The translations under genes were made by a program, and so were the position numbers. DNA of 64,000 nucleotides from Bordetella sp. 02P26C-1 (GTDB taxonomy: Bacteria; Pseudomonadota; Gammaproteobacteria; Burkholderiales; Burkholderiaceae_B): the NCBI RefSeq assembly GCF_009763255.1, contig NZ_WSJB01000028.1:62001-126000 (forward strand), in the 5' to 3' direction. Below the pieces are notes generated by a model that worked only from the letters and a program-made list of their open reading frames with translations, made no database searches and was not told where the DNA came from. How positions within the stretch are numbered: the first letter of the stretch is position 1; each line of letters begins with the position of its first letter. Shown piece by piece: positions 27,573 to 36,762 of this stretch.

Positions 27573-28457
27573 CTAGGCTTCGCCGCGCGCGACCGGTCGC
27601 GAGGGGTCGCTGCACCATTCGCTCCACGACCCCGGATACAAACGCGCGCCATTCAGGCCCGCGATTTCCATGGCCAGCAAATTATGGCAAGCCGTGATGC
27701 CCGAGCCGCACTGATGCACGATCGTCGCCGGCTCCCGTCCGCCCAATAAAGCCGTGAATTCGGCACGCAATTGTTCGGGACGCTTGAAATGCCCGTCCGC
27801 TTGCAAGTTCTCGCCATTGGGGCGATTCAGAGCGCCCGGAATATGGCCGGCCACCGGGTCCATGGGCTCGACTTCGCCACGGAAACGATTAGCCGCACGT
27901 GCGTCGATAACAGTAAACCGCGGGTCCGAGATATTGGCCAGCACCGCATCGGCATCGACGGTTTCGACCAGGGGCGGAGCGAGCAACGAGGGACTTTCCG
28001 TCTGTTCGGCATAAGCCTCAGTGGCGGGAAGCGAGGCATTCGGCGCTGTGTCATGGCTGACCGGCAGGCCAGCACCCTGCCACGCCTGCCAGCCGCCGTC
28101 CAGCACGGCGACGCGCTCATGACCCAGCCAGCGCAGCATCCACCATAGATGCGCGGCGTACATGCCACCACTGGCATCGTAGGCAACCACGAAGGTCTCG
28201 GGCCTCACACCATGGGCTTCAAAAAGCGCGGCCAGTTGCTCGCGCGTGGGCAAGGGATGGCGCCCATTTTTGCCCGTACGAGGCGCCGCCAGTTCTGTCT
28301 CGTGATCCAGATACCGCGCGCCGGGAATATGCCCCTGCTCGTAGGCGCGGCGCCCGGCCGCATGGTCCATCAGGTCGTGTCTGACATCGAACACACGCAC
28401 GTTGGGATCATCAAACATGCCAGCCAACGCGGCCGTTGTAATCAAGGTCGTTGTCAT
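27573..28457 (-). CDS. sseA: 3-mercaptopyruvate sulfurtransferase
   Basis: The 294-residue product has two rhodanese domains (about 5-130 and 160-285). The catalytic loop of the second is CGSGITA (Cys250), the form typical of 3-mercaptopyruvate sulfurtransferase rather than the CRKGVT of thiosulfate rhodanese. The first domain carries the family stretch VRVFDVRHDLMDHAAGRRAY. The ATG at 28457 is chosen; a long upstream open frame overlaps the next gene and is rejected. The enzyme transfers sulfur from mercaptopyruvate to cyanide or thiols. Confidence 0.92.
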   Translation of the reverse strand: MTTTLITTAALAGMFDDPNVRVFDVRHDLMDHAAGRRAYEQGHIPGARYLDHETELAAPRTGKNGRHPLPTREQLAALFEAHGVRPETFVVAYDASGGMYAAHLWWMLRWLGHERVAVLDGGWQAWQGAGLPVSHDTAPNASLPATEAYAEQTESPSLLAPPLVETVDADAVLANISDPRFTVIDARAANRFRGEVEPMDPVAGHIPGALNRPNGENLQADGHFKRPEQLRAEFTALLGGREPATIVHQCGSGITACHNLLAMEIAGLNGARLYPGSWSEWCSDPSRPVARGEA

Positions 28458-28540
28458 AATCGTTATGGGTTGGAAAACAAGCAGACAGCGTACATCGCTG
28501 GCCGCCGTCTCACCAAGCGAAATGTAACGGCGAGGCCGCT

Positions 28541-29395
28541 TTAGCTTTCCGCCGGCAGGCGCATGGTGCGCCATACCGAGAGCAACCCGGCCGCGATAAT
28601 CAACCCCATCCCCGCCCAGGCCAGCCAATCCAGCTGGTCGCCCCATAGGCCCATGCCCAACAGCGCGGCAAATATGATGGTGGTGTACTGCAACGCCGCG
28701 GTCAGCAATGCCGACCCCACGCCGAACGCGCGCGTCATCGTTAACTGACCCAAGAGCCCCGCCAGCCCGATGCCGACCAACGCGGCATAACCCTGCCACG
28801 AGTCCAAGCCCCAGCCATCGAGAGCCAGCCCGATCGCGCTACTCAAACAGACACCCACCGAGAAAAACAAGACAGTGCGCCATTCGGCCTCGCCCACCCG
28901 ACCGAGTTGCCGGATTTGCAACATCGCCACGGCGGAGGCGGCGCCAGCGACTAGCCCCAGCGCCGCCGCCAGCCACTGATCTGGATTGATGCTGGGCCGC
29001 AAAATGGCGATCACGCCCGCGAAGCCCAATGCCACGGCCAGAATACGGATCGGGTCGCGCTGCGCCCCACCCCAACCCAGCATCCAGGCCGCGATAAATA
29101 GCGGAGCGGTGTAATTCAGGCTGGTAGCCGTGGCCAAGGGCAAGTGCGCGATGGCGAAAAAGCCCAGCCACATCGATGAAATCCCGGCCACGTTGCGCCA
29201 TAAATGCAGCTTCCAGCTAACCGGGACGATGGATTGCCGCGCGGCTCTCGCCCAAATCAGCAGGACCACGACCGAGGGGAAACCGCGGAATAAGACGATC
29301 TGCGGCAAGGACGCACCGTACTCGGTGGCCATTTTTACAAATGACCCCATCAGGGCAAACATGGCCGAAGCGACCAACATCCAAAGAGCCTGCAT
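28541..29395 (-). CDS. DMT-family (EamA) transporter
   Basis: A 284-residue ten-helix protein with two EamA repeats (about 1-130 and 145-275), beginning [19 protein letters not shown]. Repeat ends show the usual [12 protein letters not shown] and [13 protein letters not shown] motifs. The ATG at 29395 is chosen over an upstream extension that is not membrane-like. Such proteins export amino acids or metabolites; the substrate is unknown. It lies downstream of no regulator and is divergent from htpX. Confidence 0.85.
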   Translation of the reverse strand: MQALWMLVASAMFALMGSFVKMATEYGASLPQIVLFRGFPSVVVLLIWARAARQSIVPVSWKLHLWRNVAGISSMWLGFFAIAHLPLATATSLNYTAPLFIAAWMLGWGGAQRDPIRILAVALGFAGVIAILRPSINPDQWLAAALGLVAGAASAVAMLQIRQLGRVGEAEWRTVLFFSVGVCLSSAIGLALDGWGLDSWQGYAALVGIGLAGLLGQLTMTRAFGVGSALLTAALQYTTIIFAALLGMGLWGDQLDWLAWAGMGLIIAAGLLSVWRTMRLPAES

Positions 29396-29539
29396 GGGGA
29401 GGCGCGAGCAGAAGAATGGAAGACGGGAAAACGCTACTATACTCCCCGTCCGAAAAAACAACATTGGCCCGCTGGGAACTGGCTCGCCTCGTTACCAGTC
29501 AAAAGAGGCCCTCATCGCTCGCAGAGGAAACTAAACCGC

Positions 29540-30421
29540 ATGAAACGCATTTTTCTGTTCGTCCTCACCAACTTGGCGGTCATCGTGGTGCTGTCGGCCA
29601 CGCTGCGCATCTTGGGCGTGGACCGCATCATTACGGCCCAGGGCATGGATGTCCAGAAGCTGTTGGTCTTTTCCGTCGTCGTCGGCTTTACCGGGGCGAT
29701 CATTTCGCTCTTGATCAGCAAGCCCATGGCCAAGTGGAGCACGGGTGCGCAGGTGATCGACCCGAACAATCCGCGCGGCGGCCGTGAAGCGTGGTTGGTC
29801 GACACGGTGTATCAGCTCGCTGATCGCGCCGGCATCGGGCACCCGGAAGTCGCCATTTATGAAGGCCCTCCCAACGCGTTTGCGACCGGTGCTTTCAAGA
29901 ACGACGCCCTGGTGGCCGTGTCCACGGGCTTGCTAGACAGCATGACGGAGGAAGAAGTCGCCGCTGTCCTGGGTCACGAGGTCGCCCACATCGCCAATGG
30001 CGACATGGTGACGCTGACGCTGATCCAAGGCGTGGTGAACACCTTCGTCGTCTTCCTGGCGCGCATCGTCGGTTACTTCATCGACCGCACCATATTCAAG
30101 AACGAGCGCGGTGTCGGGGTGGGGTATTACGTGACGGTCATCGTCTGTGAAATTGCCTTCGGCATCCTGGCTTCTATTATCGTGGCCTGGTTTTCGCGCC
30201 AGCGCGAGTATCGCGCCGATGCAGGTGCGGCGCAGTTGATGGGCTCGCGTGAGCCGATGATGCGCGCATTAGCCCGCTTGGGCGGCCTGGAGCCCGGCGA
30301 TCTGCCGAAGAACTTCGAGGCTTCGGGCATTGCGGGCAAAGGTGGTGTGGCCGCGCTGTTCGCCTCGCACCCGCCGATTCAGAACCGTATCGCCGCGCTG
30401 CAGCGCATGCGCGTCGCCTGA
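29540..30421 (+). CDS. htpX: Membrane-bound zinc protease HtpX
   Basis: HtpX is an inner-membrane M48 metalloprotease that degrades misfolded membrane proteins. The 293-residue product has two N-terminal helices (about 4-24 and 38-60), the zinc motif HEVAH (His146, Glu147, His150), two further helices near 160-180 and 193-215, and the third ligand region [13 protein letters not shown]. Length is normal. Confidence 0.96.
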   Translation: MKRIFLFVLTNLAVIVVLSATLRILGVDRIITAQGMDVQKLLVFSVVVGFTGAIISLLISKPMAKWSTGAQVIDPNNPRGGREAWLVDTVYQLADRAGIGHPEVAIYEGPPNAFATGAFKNDALVAVSTGLLDSMTEEEVAAVLGHEVAHIANGDMVTLTLIQGVVNTFVVFLARIVGYFIDRTIFKNERGVGVGYYVTVIVCEIAFGILASIIVAWFSRQREYRADAGAAQLMGSREPMMRALARLGGLEPGDLPKNFEASGIAGKGGVAALFASHPPIQNRIAALQRMRVA

Positions 30422-30429
30422 TGGCAACC

Positions 30430-30458
30430 GGCCCGTCCCGCAACGCGCGGAACGGGCC
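30430..30458. terminator. Bidirectional terminator between htpX and quinone oxidoreductase
   Basis: GGCCCGT-C-CCGC pairs with GCGG-A-ACGGGCC around a 5-base loop, with one internal mismatch. It lies in the 57-base gap between convergent stops. There is no long U-tract. Confidence 0.55.
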
Positions 30459-30478
30459 TGGCCTGATGTTCAGGCGTT

Positions 30479-31468
30479 TCAGTCGAGCGTCAGAACCGTC
30501 GCGCCGGTCGTCTTACGCGACGCCAGCGCGGCATGCGCCTCGCCAACTTCGGCCAACGTATAACGTTGATCAATGCGGACCTTGATCTTTTTCTTAGTCA
30601 CCAGATCGAACAATTCTTTGGCCGCCGCCGCCAGCTTTTCCGGCGTATTCACGTGCACGCCCAACGAGGGGCGCGTGACATAGAGGCTGCCTTTCTGGTT
30701 CAGGATAGCCAGGTCGACGCCCTTCACCGGCCCCGACGCGTTGCCAAAGCTGACCATCAATCCGCGCGGCTCGATGCAGTCAAGGGAAGCTTCCCAGGTG
30801 TCTTTGCCGACGCCGTCGTAGACCACGGGGACTTTCTTGCCGCCCGTCAACTCAAGCACGCGTTCCACCACATTCTCGCGCGAGTAGTCGATGGTTTCCC
30901 ACGCGCCGTGAGCCTTGGCCAGCTCCGCTTTCTCTGGGCTGGAAACCGTGCCGATCAGTTTCACGCCCAGCGCCTTGGCCCATTGGCAGGCGATCAGGCC
31001 CACGCCACCGGCGGCCGCGTGAAACAGAATGGTTTCGTGCCCTTGCAAGCGATAGGTCTGGCGGAACAGGTATTGGACGGTCAAGCCCTTGAGCATGATC
31101 GCCGCCGCCTCTTCGAAGCTGATTCCCTTGGGGATCTTGACGACTTGCGCGGCGGGTACGTTGCGCGCCTCGGCATACGCGCCCAGCGGGCTTTGACCGT
31201 AGGCGACACGATCACCAACTTTCAGATGACGCACGTCGGCGCCGACCGCCTCGACCACGCCGGCGGCCTCGAAACCCAGGCCATGCGGTAGCGGATGCGG
31301 ATACAAGCCGGTACGGAAATAGATATCAATGAAGTTCAACCCGATCGCATGCTGGCGAATCGTGACCTCGTTGGGCGCGGGTGCCGACACCTCGACGTCG
31401 ACGAGCTTCAGGACTTCGGGTCCACCGTGCTGTTCAATACGAATTGCCTTGACGACATTGCTGGACAT
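30479..31468 (-). CDS. qor: NADPH:quinone oxidoreductase (Qor, MDR family)
   Basis: The 329-residue product is a zinc-free medium-chain dehydrogenase/reductase. It has the N-terminal GroES-like domain with GLNFIDIYFRTGLYP (50-64), and the NADPH-binding AAAGGVGLIACQWAKALG around 150-167. The family-typical TVSSPEKAELAKAHGAWETI follows. Cysteine zinc ligands are absent, as in QorA. It probably reduces quinones or enones for detoxification. Monocistronic, convergent with htpX. Confidence 0.92.
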   Translation of the reverse strand: MSSNVVKAIRIEQHGGPEVLKLVDVEVSAPAPNEVTIRQHAIGLNFIDIYFRTGLYPHPLPHGLGFEAAGVVEAVGADVRHLKVGDRVAYGQSPLGAYAEARNVPAAQVVKIPKGISFEEAAAIMLKGLTVQYLFRQTYRLQGHETILFHAAAGGVGLIACQWAKALGVKLIGTVSSPEKAELAKAHGAWETIDYSRENVVERVLELTGGKKVPVVYDGVGKDTWEASLDCIEPRGLMVSFGNASGPVKGVDLAILNQKGSLYVTRPSLGVHVNTPEKLAAAAKELFDLVTKKKIKVRIDQRYTLAEVGEAHAALASRKTTGATVLTLD

Positions 31469-31522
31469 ACCAGCCTCCTCTGTTGAAATGAATCGCTAAC
31501 CGATACGCGGCGGGACACCGCA

Positions 31523-32473
31523 TTATTGCTTTGCTTCTTTACGCTTTCCGCCTGCCAGCGCAAAGATGCCGCATAGCACAAGCGCTGTCCCCGCAAGCTG
31601 CCACAGGGTAATGGGTTCGTCCAGCAGCCAGGCGGCCAGAAACAGCACCGATACGGGTCCGGCCATGCCGAGCAGAGACGCAGTCGGCGCGCCAATCAAC
31701 GCCACGGCCCACATCAGCATGAACACCGGCGCGACAGTATTCAAAGTCGCATGCACGAATGAGTACCCATACACGCCCAAGGGCTGGCTTAGCATAGACG
31801 GCGGATGTACCACGAAAAACTGCACAATACAGGCAATACAGGACACACTCATGGCGTAAGCCACCAGTCTGGTTGCCCCGACGCGCTTGACGAGCTCGCC
31901 CGAGCAAATCAAATAAATCGAATACGTCAGCGCGGAGCCAAAGACGAACATCGCGCCTAATGCGACATTCGAACCGGCGCCCTGCGACAAATCCTGGAAA
32001 AACACTAGCACCACGCCCAGATACGAAACGATCATGGCAAACCACTGTCGCGGCGAGATAGCGCGCTTTAACCACCAAGCCGATATCAGAACGACCAGGG
32101 TCGGGGATAAAAACAGAATCAAGCGCTCCAGATTCGCCGAGACATACTGCAGCCCCAGGAAATCCAGGAAACTCGAGATGTAATAACCCAGCAGCCCCAA
32201 CAAGCAAAGCTCCACCCTTTCTCGCGCAGTCAGCACCGGTAGCTCGCCACGCGCGGCGCGACGTGACTCCTTCCAGGCCATGAAGGCGAAGAACGGCAGC
32301 GAAAACAGCATGCGGAATGCGATGAGCGTCACCGCATCGATGTCATAGCGATAGGTGAGCTTGACTACAATCGCTTTGCCGGCAAATAGCACGGCCCCCA
32401 GCGTCGCTAGCAGAAAACCAAGAGTACGAGGCGAGACAAACGCAGGCAAACGAGACTGGGCGAGAGGTTTCAT
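31523..32473 (-). CDS. DMT-family (EamA) transporter
   Basis: A 316-residue ten-helix protein. It starts GFLLATLGAVLFAGKAIVVKL at about 19 after an N-terminal cytoplasmic stretch, and has two EamA repeats (about 20-155 and 165-305). The C-terminal end GGKRKEAKQ is basic and cytoplasmic. Substrate unknown. It is divergent from a second DMT gene, with 110 bases between start codons, and is one of three DMT genes within 5 kb. Confidence 0.85.
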   Translation of the reverse strand: MKPLAQSRLPAFVSPRTLGFLLATLGAVLFAGKAIVVKLTYRYDIDAVTLIAFRMLFSLPFFAFMAWKESRRAARGELPVLTARERVELCLLGLLGYYISSFLDFLGLQYVSANLERLILFLSPTLVVLISAWWLKRAISPRQWFAMIVSYLGVVLVFFQDLSQGAGSNVALGAMFVFGSALTYSIYLICSGELVKRVGATRLVAYAMSVSCIACIVQFFVVHPPSMLSQPLGVYGYSFVHATLNTVAPVFMLMWAVALIGAPTASLLGMAGPVSVLFLAAWLLDEPITLWQLAGTALVLCGIFALAGGKRKEAKQ

Positions 32474-32583
32474 GCGATGATTTTATCTTTGCAGCGGCCA
32501 GAATTACCGGCTCTATTCGCATTTTTCTGCCGGCCGGATAGTGTGCCGCACGGTGTTGCCCATTCTTTTTTCCTGCCCCACGC

Positions 32584-33456
32584 ATGACTCGCCAACGCGC
32601 TCTTGTTTATATCCATGTTGCCGCTGTGCTGTTTGGCTTGACCGGCGTATTCGGCGAAGTCATTCAAGCCAGTGCCGCACTGATCACATTAGGCCGCGCG
32701 GTTTTTGCTGTGTTGTCGCTCATGGCGTTCTCCCGCCTGCAACGCAAACGGCTCTTCAGTGCGCTGACGCCCGCTCAGCTATTTACCCTCATCATTTCCG
32801 GTGGCTTGCTGGCGGTGCACTGGGTAACTTTTTTCATTTCCGTGAAAACCGGAGGCATTGCTATTGCCACGCTGGGCTTCGCCAGTTTCCCGGCGTTTAT
32901 TACGCTATTCGAAGGGCTGCTTTTCCGGGAAAAAGTGCGTGCCGCGGAGTGGGCGATTATTGGTTTGGTGACCGCTGGGCTTATTTTGGTCACGCCCTCG
33001 TTTGATCTGGCTAATGCGGGCACAGTGGGACTGGCTTGGGGCCTGCTGTCAGGGCTGGCATTTGCATTATTGGCGGTCAGCAATCGGCATTCGGCCGTCG
33101 GTCTGGACGCCATGCAGATCGCCTGCGGACAGAATATCGTCGTCGTGTTGGCAATGCTGCCTTTTGCCGCTGGCCAACTGCCTCAACTGGCGGCCATTGA
33201 TCTATTCTGGATCGCGCTGTTGGGTGTTTTCTGCACCGGGTTGTCGCATTATCTGTTCGTCTCGAGTCTGGCGAAGCTCAATGCGCGCAGTGCGGGGGTG
33301 GTCATCGCGCTCGAACCCGTATACGCCATCGCGTTCGCGTGGCTGCTATTCGCGCAAGAGCCCGGGCTGCGCATGCTGGCGGGCGCGGCACTGATTATTT
33401 TGGCAATCGTCTGGTCGGGTTTACGAAAGCCTCACCCCGAGACTATGCTGGTGTAA
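32584..33456 (+). CDS. DMT-family (EamA) transporter
   Basis: A 290-residue ten-helix exporter-like protein, two EamA repeats (about 7-135 and 148-280), with the family stretch LEPVYAIAFAWLLFAQEP near 240-257. It is divergent from the preceding DMT gene. The two share little sequence beyond the fold, so they are not a recent duplication. Substrate unknown. Confidence 0.85.
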   Translation: MTRQRALVYIHVAAVLFGLTGVFGEVIQASAALITLGRAVFAVLSLMAFSRLQRKRLFSALTPAQLFTLIISGGLLAVHWVTFFISVKTGGIAIATLGFASFPAFITLFEGLLFREKVRAAEWAIIGLVTAGLILVTPSFDLANAGTVGLAWGLLSGLAFALLAVSNRHSAVGLDAMQIACGQNIVVVLAMLPFAAGQLPQLAAIDLFWIALLGVFCTGLSHYLFVSSLAKLNARSAGVVIALEPVYAIAFAWLLFAQEPGLRMLAGAALIILAIVWSGLRKPHPETMLV

Positions 33457-33484
33457 TCTGCCGGCGGCGTTTAAAACACCTGTA

Positions 33485-33512
33485 TTGACAATATCTGCTC
33501 AGGCAATAAAAT
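33485..33512 (+). promoter_or_regulatory. Strong sigma-70 promoter immediately before marR
   Basis: TTGACA (33485-33490) and TAAAAT (33507-33512) are 16 bases apart. The -10 element ends 6 bases before the ATG at 33519, so transcription would start at or within a base of the start codon. This implies a leaderless mRNA for the MarR gene. Confidence 0.65.
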
Positions 33513-33518
33513 CGCGCC

Positions 33519-34022
33519 ATGACTGCGACCCGCCCCCCTGCCGACCCGGACACTCAGACGCTCTACCGAGCGACTCCGCGCAACATTTCCGATGACAATG
33601 TCGGTTTCCTCATCAAGCAGGTCTATAACTCGATCAACCGTCAGTTGGACGCGGAAACTGCGCCATTGGGCCTGACCGCGATTCAGTGGCGGCCGATCGC
33701 CCAGTTGGCTCGCGGCCTCGCCGCGACCCCGGCCGAGCTGGCTCGTATCAACGGTGTGGACACCGGCGCGATGACGCGCACGCTGGACCGGCTGGAAACC
33801 AAAGGCCTGCTACGTCGCGTACGCAGTCACGAAGATCGCCGCGTCGTGAAAATCGAATTGACCGAGGCTGGCCTGGAGACGGCCAAAGGCATTCCCCCCT
33901 GCATTGCCCGCGTGCTGAATCGCCATCTGCGCGGATTCTCCACCGATGAAGTCGCGCAAATGCGCCATCTGCTGGGCCGCATGCTGGCAAACGGCTCAGA
34001 GGGCGGTCCGCAAGACACCTGA
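33519..34022 (+). CDS. MarR-family regulator of the efflux operon
   Basis: A 167-residue winged-helix protein with the MarR fold: helix-turn-helix ATPAELARINGVDTGAMTRT (71-90) and wing RVRSHEDRRVVKIELT. Its 25-residue N-terminal arm is Pro/Thr-rich. It precedes the NodT-EmrA-EmrB genes by 117 bases on the same strand, as EmrR does in E. coli, so it likely represses this pump and responds to a phenolic or lipophilic ligand. No ribosome-binding site is visible and a sigma-70 promoter abuts the start. Confidence 0.9.
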   Translation: MTATRPPADPDTQTLYRATPRNISDDNVGFLIKQVYNSINRQLDAETAPLGLTAIQWRPIAQLARGLAATPAELARINGVDTGAMTRTLDRLETKGLLRRVRSHEDRRVVKIELTEAGLETAKGIPPCIARVLNRHLRGFSTDEVAQMRHLLGRMLANGSEGGPQDT

Positions 34023-34139
34023 GATACCTGACGAAACCCTGCTGAGTTCGCGGGTACTGTGCCCAGCCTGCAGGTTTTACGACATAATCACTGCCTAGGC
34101 AGATACAGCCACGACAAACACATTCAGCAAAACGTAAGG

Positions 34140-35555
34140 ATGAAACCTCTATTCCCCCTGGCACTTGTGCTCGCTTTGGCGGGCTGCGCGCAGATGGACG
34201 AGGCGGCAGCCCCGTTGTCGCGCCTCGATGGCGCGCAGCTCGGTTTGCAAGCCAGCGCTGTCGAATGGCCGCAGCAGCAGTGGTGGCACCGCTACGCCGA
34301 TCCACAGCTCGACGCGCTGGTCGACGAGGCGCTCGCACGCAACCCGTCGATGACATCCGCGCAAGCCCGACTGGCCCAGGCCAACGCGGCCGTACGCGGC
34401 GCTCGCGCCCCGCTGATGCCGGCGGTGGATGCCAACTACGCATTGACGCGCGAACATCTCTCGAAGCATTACATTTATCAGCCCCCCATGGCGGGGTCGG
34501 TTAGCTCGGATACTCGACTCGCCTTGGATTTCAGCTATGAGCTGGATTTCTGGGGAAAAAATCGCGCCCGACTGGATGCAGCGATTTCGCAGAGCGCCGC
34601 GGCAGAGGCGGACACGCATGCTGCCCGCAATCTGCTTTCTCGCGCGGTCGTGCGCAGCTACTTGAATCTGCAAAACGCCTTCGCGCAACGCAAGGTTCTG
34701 CAGCGCATCGTGAAGCAGCGCGAGGAGGTCTTGCAATTGACCCGCGACCGGCAACGTGCGGGACTGGATACGCTAGTCGAAGTCAAACAAGCAGAATCGT
34801 CGCTGGCCGCCGCCCGTGTCGATTTAACTCAGATCGAGACGACCCTGGCGCAATTGCGCAATCAAGTCGCGGCCTTGGCCGGCACGGGTCCGGCGCGCGG
34901 ACAGGCGATTCAAGAATCGGCGTTAGCCGCCCCCGCAGGCGTGGTGCCCAACGAAGTTTCGCTGGACCTTCTAGGCCACCGCCCCGATGTCGTGGCGGCA
35001 CGCTGGCGAGCCGAGGCCGCACAGCGCAATATCGACGCGGCCCGCGCGGAGTTTTATCCCAATATCAATCTCGTGGCATTCGCCGGATTCCAGGCCATCG
35101 GGACGGGCAATCTGCTCGATGCGGGCAGCCGCATGGCAGGCATAGGCCCTGCGATTTCGCTACCGATCTTTCACGGCGGCGCTTTAAATGCCAACCTCGC
35201 CAGCCGGCGCGCGCAGGCCGATCTGGCGGTCTCTGACTATAACCAGGTCGTGCTTGACGCGGTGAACCAAGCCGCTGACGCCATTGTGGCCCTGCGTCTG
35301 ATTGGCGAAGAACGCACGCAACAGCATCAGGCGCGCACCGCCATTGATGCGGCCTATGACTTGGCGGTGCAGCGCTATCGCGCCGGCATGGGCGACTACC
35401 TCACGGTGTTGATCGCGCAAACCAGTGTGCTGACCCAGGCACGGCTAGACACCGACCTGCAATTCCGCGCCTATCAATTAGACGCCGATCTCGCGTATGC
35501 GCTGGGCGGTGGCTATGAGCCCGCCACGGACGCACCGAATGCTTCTACTCATTGA
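34140..35555 (+). CDS. Outer-membrane efflux lipoprotein, NodT/TolC family
   Basis: The 471-residue product starts at the ATG at 34140, which gives a lipoprotein signal peptide with lipobox LAGC (Cys at about 17). Two outer-membrane efflux (OEP) repeats follow, with the helical repeat RAGLDTLVEVKQAESSLAAA, the LLGHRPDVVAARWRAEAA motif that marks NodT proteins, and RYRAGMGDYLTVLIAQTSV. It forms the outer-membrane channel of the tripartite pump with the two genes downstream; its stop codon is 20 bases from the next ATG. Confidence 0.93.
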   Translation: MKPLFPLALVLALAGCAQMDEAAAPLSRLDGAQLGLQASAVEWPQQQWWHRYADPQLDALVDEALARNPSMTSAQARLAQANAAVRGARAPLMPAVDANYALTREHLSKHYIYQPPMAGSVSSDTRLALDFSYELDFWGKNRARLDAAISQSAAAEADTHAARNLLSRAVVRSYLNLQNAFAQRKVLQRIVKQREEVLQLTRDRQRAGLDTLVEVKQAESSLAAARVDLTQIETTLAQLRNQVAALAGTGPARGQAIQESALAAPAGVVPNEVSLDLLGHRPDVVAARWRAEAAQRNIDAARAEFYPNINLVAFAGFQAIGTGNLLDAGSRMAGIGPAISLPIFHGGALNANLASRRAQADLAVSDYNQVVLDAVNQAADAIVALRLIGEERTQQHQARTAIDAAYDLAVQRYRAGMGDYLTVLIAQTSVLTQARLDTDLQFRAYQLDADLAYALGGGYEPATDAPNASTH

Positions 35556-35575
35556 CCGTACACATCCCCGACGTC

Positions 35576-36760
35576 ATGACTGCGACTTCTGAACATCACC
35601 CCGCCCGCAAACGCCTGCTGCTGATCGCAGCGGGTGTATTTATCGTGCTCGCCGTTCTGTATGGAATATGGTGGGCGCTTTTCGGCTCTCATGTTGAGAG
35701 CACCGACGACGCTTATGTGCATGGCAACCTCGTGCAGATCACGCCGCAAGTTCCCGGCACGGTGATCGCTATCGAGGCCGGCGATACCGAGCATGTTCAA
35801 GCCGGGCAGGCGATCATTCGTCTTGACCCCGCCGACGCCGAGGTAACGCTACGACAGGCCGAAGCACAGCTGGCACAAACAGTGCGCCAAGTGCGCACGC
35901 TGTATGTACAAAATGAATCGCTGGAGGCCGACATTCATGTGCAGCAAGCCAATATCGATCGCGCGCAGGCCGACCTGAAGCGTGCGCAAAGCGATCTGCA
36001 ACGTCGGCAAACGCTCGCCAAGACCGGCGGCGTGAGTGGAGAAGAGCTGCTGCACGCGCAAACGGCGGTTAAGACCGCACAATCCGGGCTGGCACAAGCC
36101 CGGGCGTCATTGGCCGCCGCGCAAGCGCGCCTGACCACGAATCAGGCATTGACCAACGGCACCACGGTCGCCACCCATCCCGATGTGCTGCTCGCGGCTT
36201 CCAAACTGCGCGAAGCATGGCTCGCCCACGCGCGCACGGTCATCCCTGCCCCGGTAGATGGCGTCATCGCGCGCCGCAGCGTACAAGTCGGTCAGCGTGT
36301 CGCGCCTGGCGCCACGTTGATGAGCGTCGTGCCGCTGGACCAGGTCTGGGTTGAAGCGAATTTCAAGGAAGGCCAACTACGCCACATGCGGCCCGGTCAG
36401 CGTGTCACGCTGGTATCTGATCTGTATGGCAGTGACGTTACCTACCACGGCAAAATTGTGGGCCTGGATGCCGGCACGGGCAGCGCGTTTTCGCTCTTGC
36501 CCGCGCAAAATGCCACCGGCAACTGGATTAAAGTCGTGCAGCGCGTGCCGGTGCGTATCGAGCTCGATCCCAAAGAGCTTCAGGCGCATCCGTTGCGCGT
36601 CGGTTTGTCGATGGAAGTCGAAGTCGATCTGAGCCAGGCGGTGGACGAAAACGCCCCCGCGACTCCCAGGCATGAACCCGCGTGGTCCACCAAGGTCTAT
36701 GCGGACACCCACGACGGCGCGGACGCCTTGATTGACCGCATCATCCAGGCCAATCTCTGA
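35576..36760 (+). CDS. emrA: EmrA-type membrane fusion protein
   Basis: The 394-residue periplasmic adaptor begins at the ATG at 35576; a TTG at 35552 overlapping the previous stop is possible but lacks a ribosome-binding site. A single N-terminal helix (about 12-35) is followed by VESTDDAYVHGNLVQITPQV (HlyD/EmrA lipoyl half), a long alpha-hairpin (about 85-200) and the barrel domain VDGVIARRSVQVGQRVAPG. It links the EmrB pump to the outer-membrane channel. Confidence 0.93.
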   Translation: MTATSEHHPARKRLLLIAAGVFIVLAVLYGIWWALFGSHVESTDDAYVHGNLVQITPQVPGTVIAIEAGDTEHVQAGQAIIRLDPADAEVTLRQAEAQLAQTVRQVRTLYVQNESLEADIHVQQANIDRAQADLKRAQSDLQRRQTLAKTGGVSGEELLHAQTAVKTAQSGLAQARASLAAAQARLTTNQALTNGTTVATHPDVLLAASKLREAWLAHARTVIPAPVDGVIARRSVQVGQRVAPGATLMSVVPLDQVWVEANFKEGQLRHMRPGQRVTLVSDLYGSDVTYHGKIVGLDAGTGSAFSLLPAQNATGNWIKVVQRVPVRIELDPKELQAHPLRVGLSMEVEVDLSQAVDENAPATPRHEPAWSTKVYADTHDGADALIDRIIQANL

Positions 36761-36762
36761 TC

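Noticed and set aside
28458-28799. N-terminal extension of sseA by 114 codons
   Set aside because: The extension overlaps the DMT transporter gene and is not rhodanese-like; the ATG at 28457 gives the normal family length.
31523-33456. Divergent DMT transporter pair as a recent gene duplication
   Set aside because: The two proteins share only fold-level features; loops and helix lengths differ throughout.
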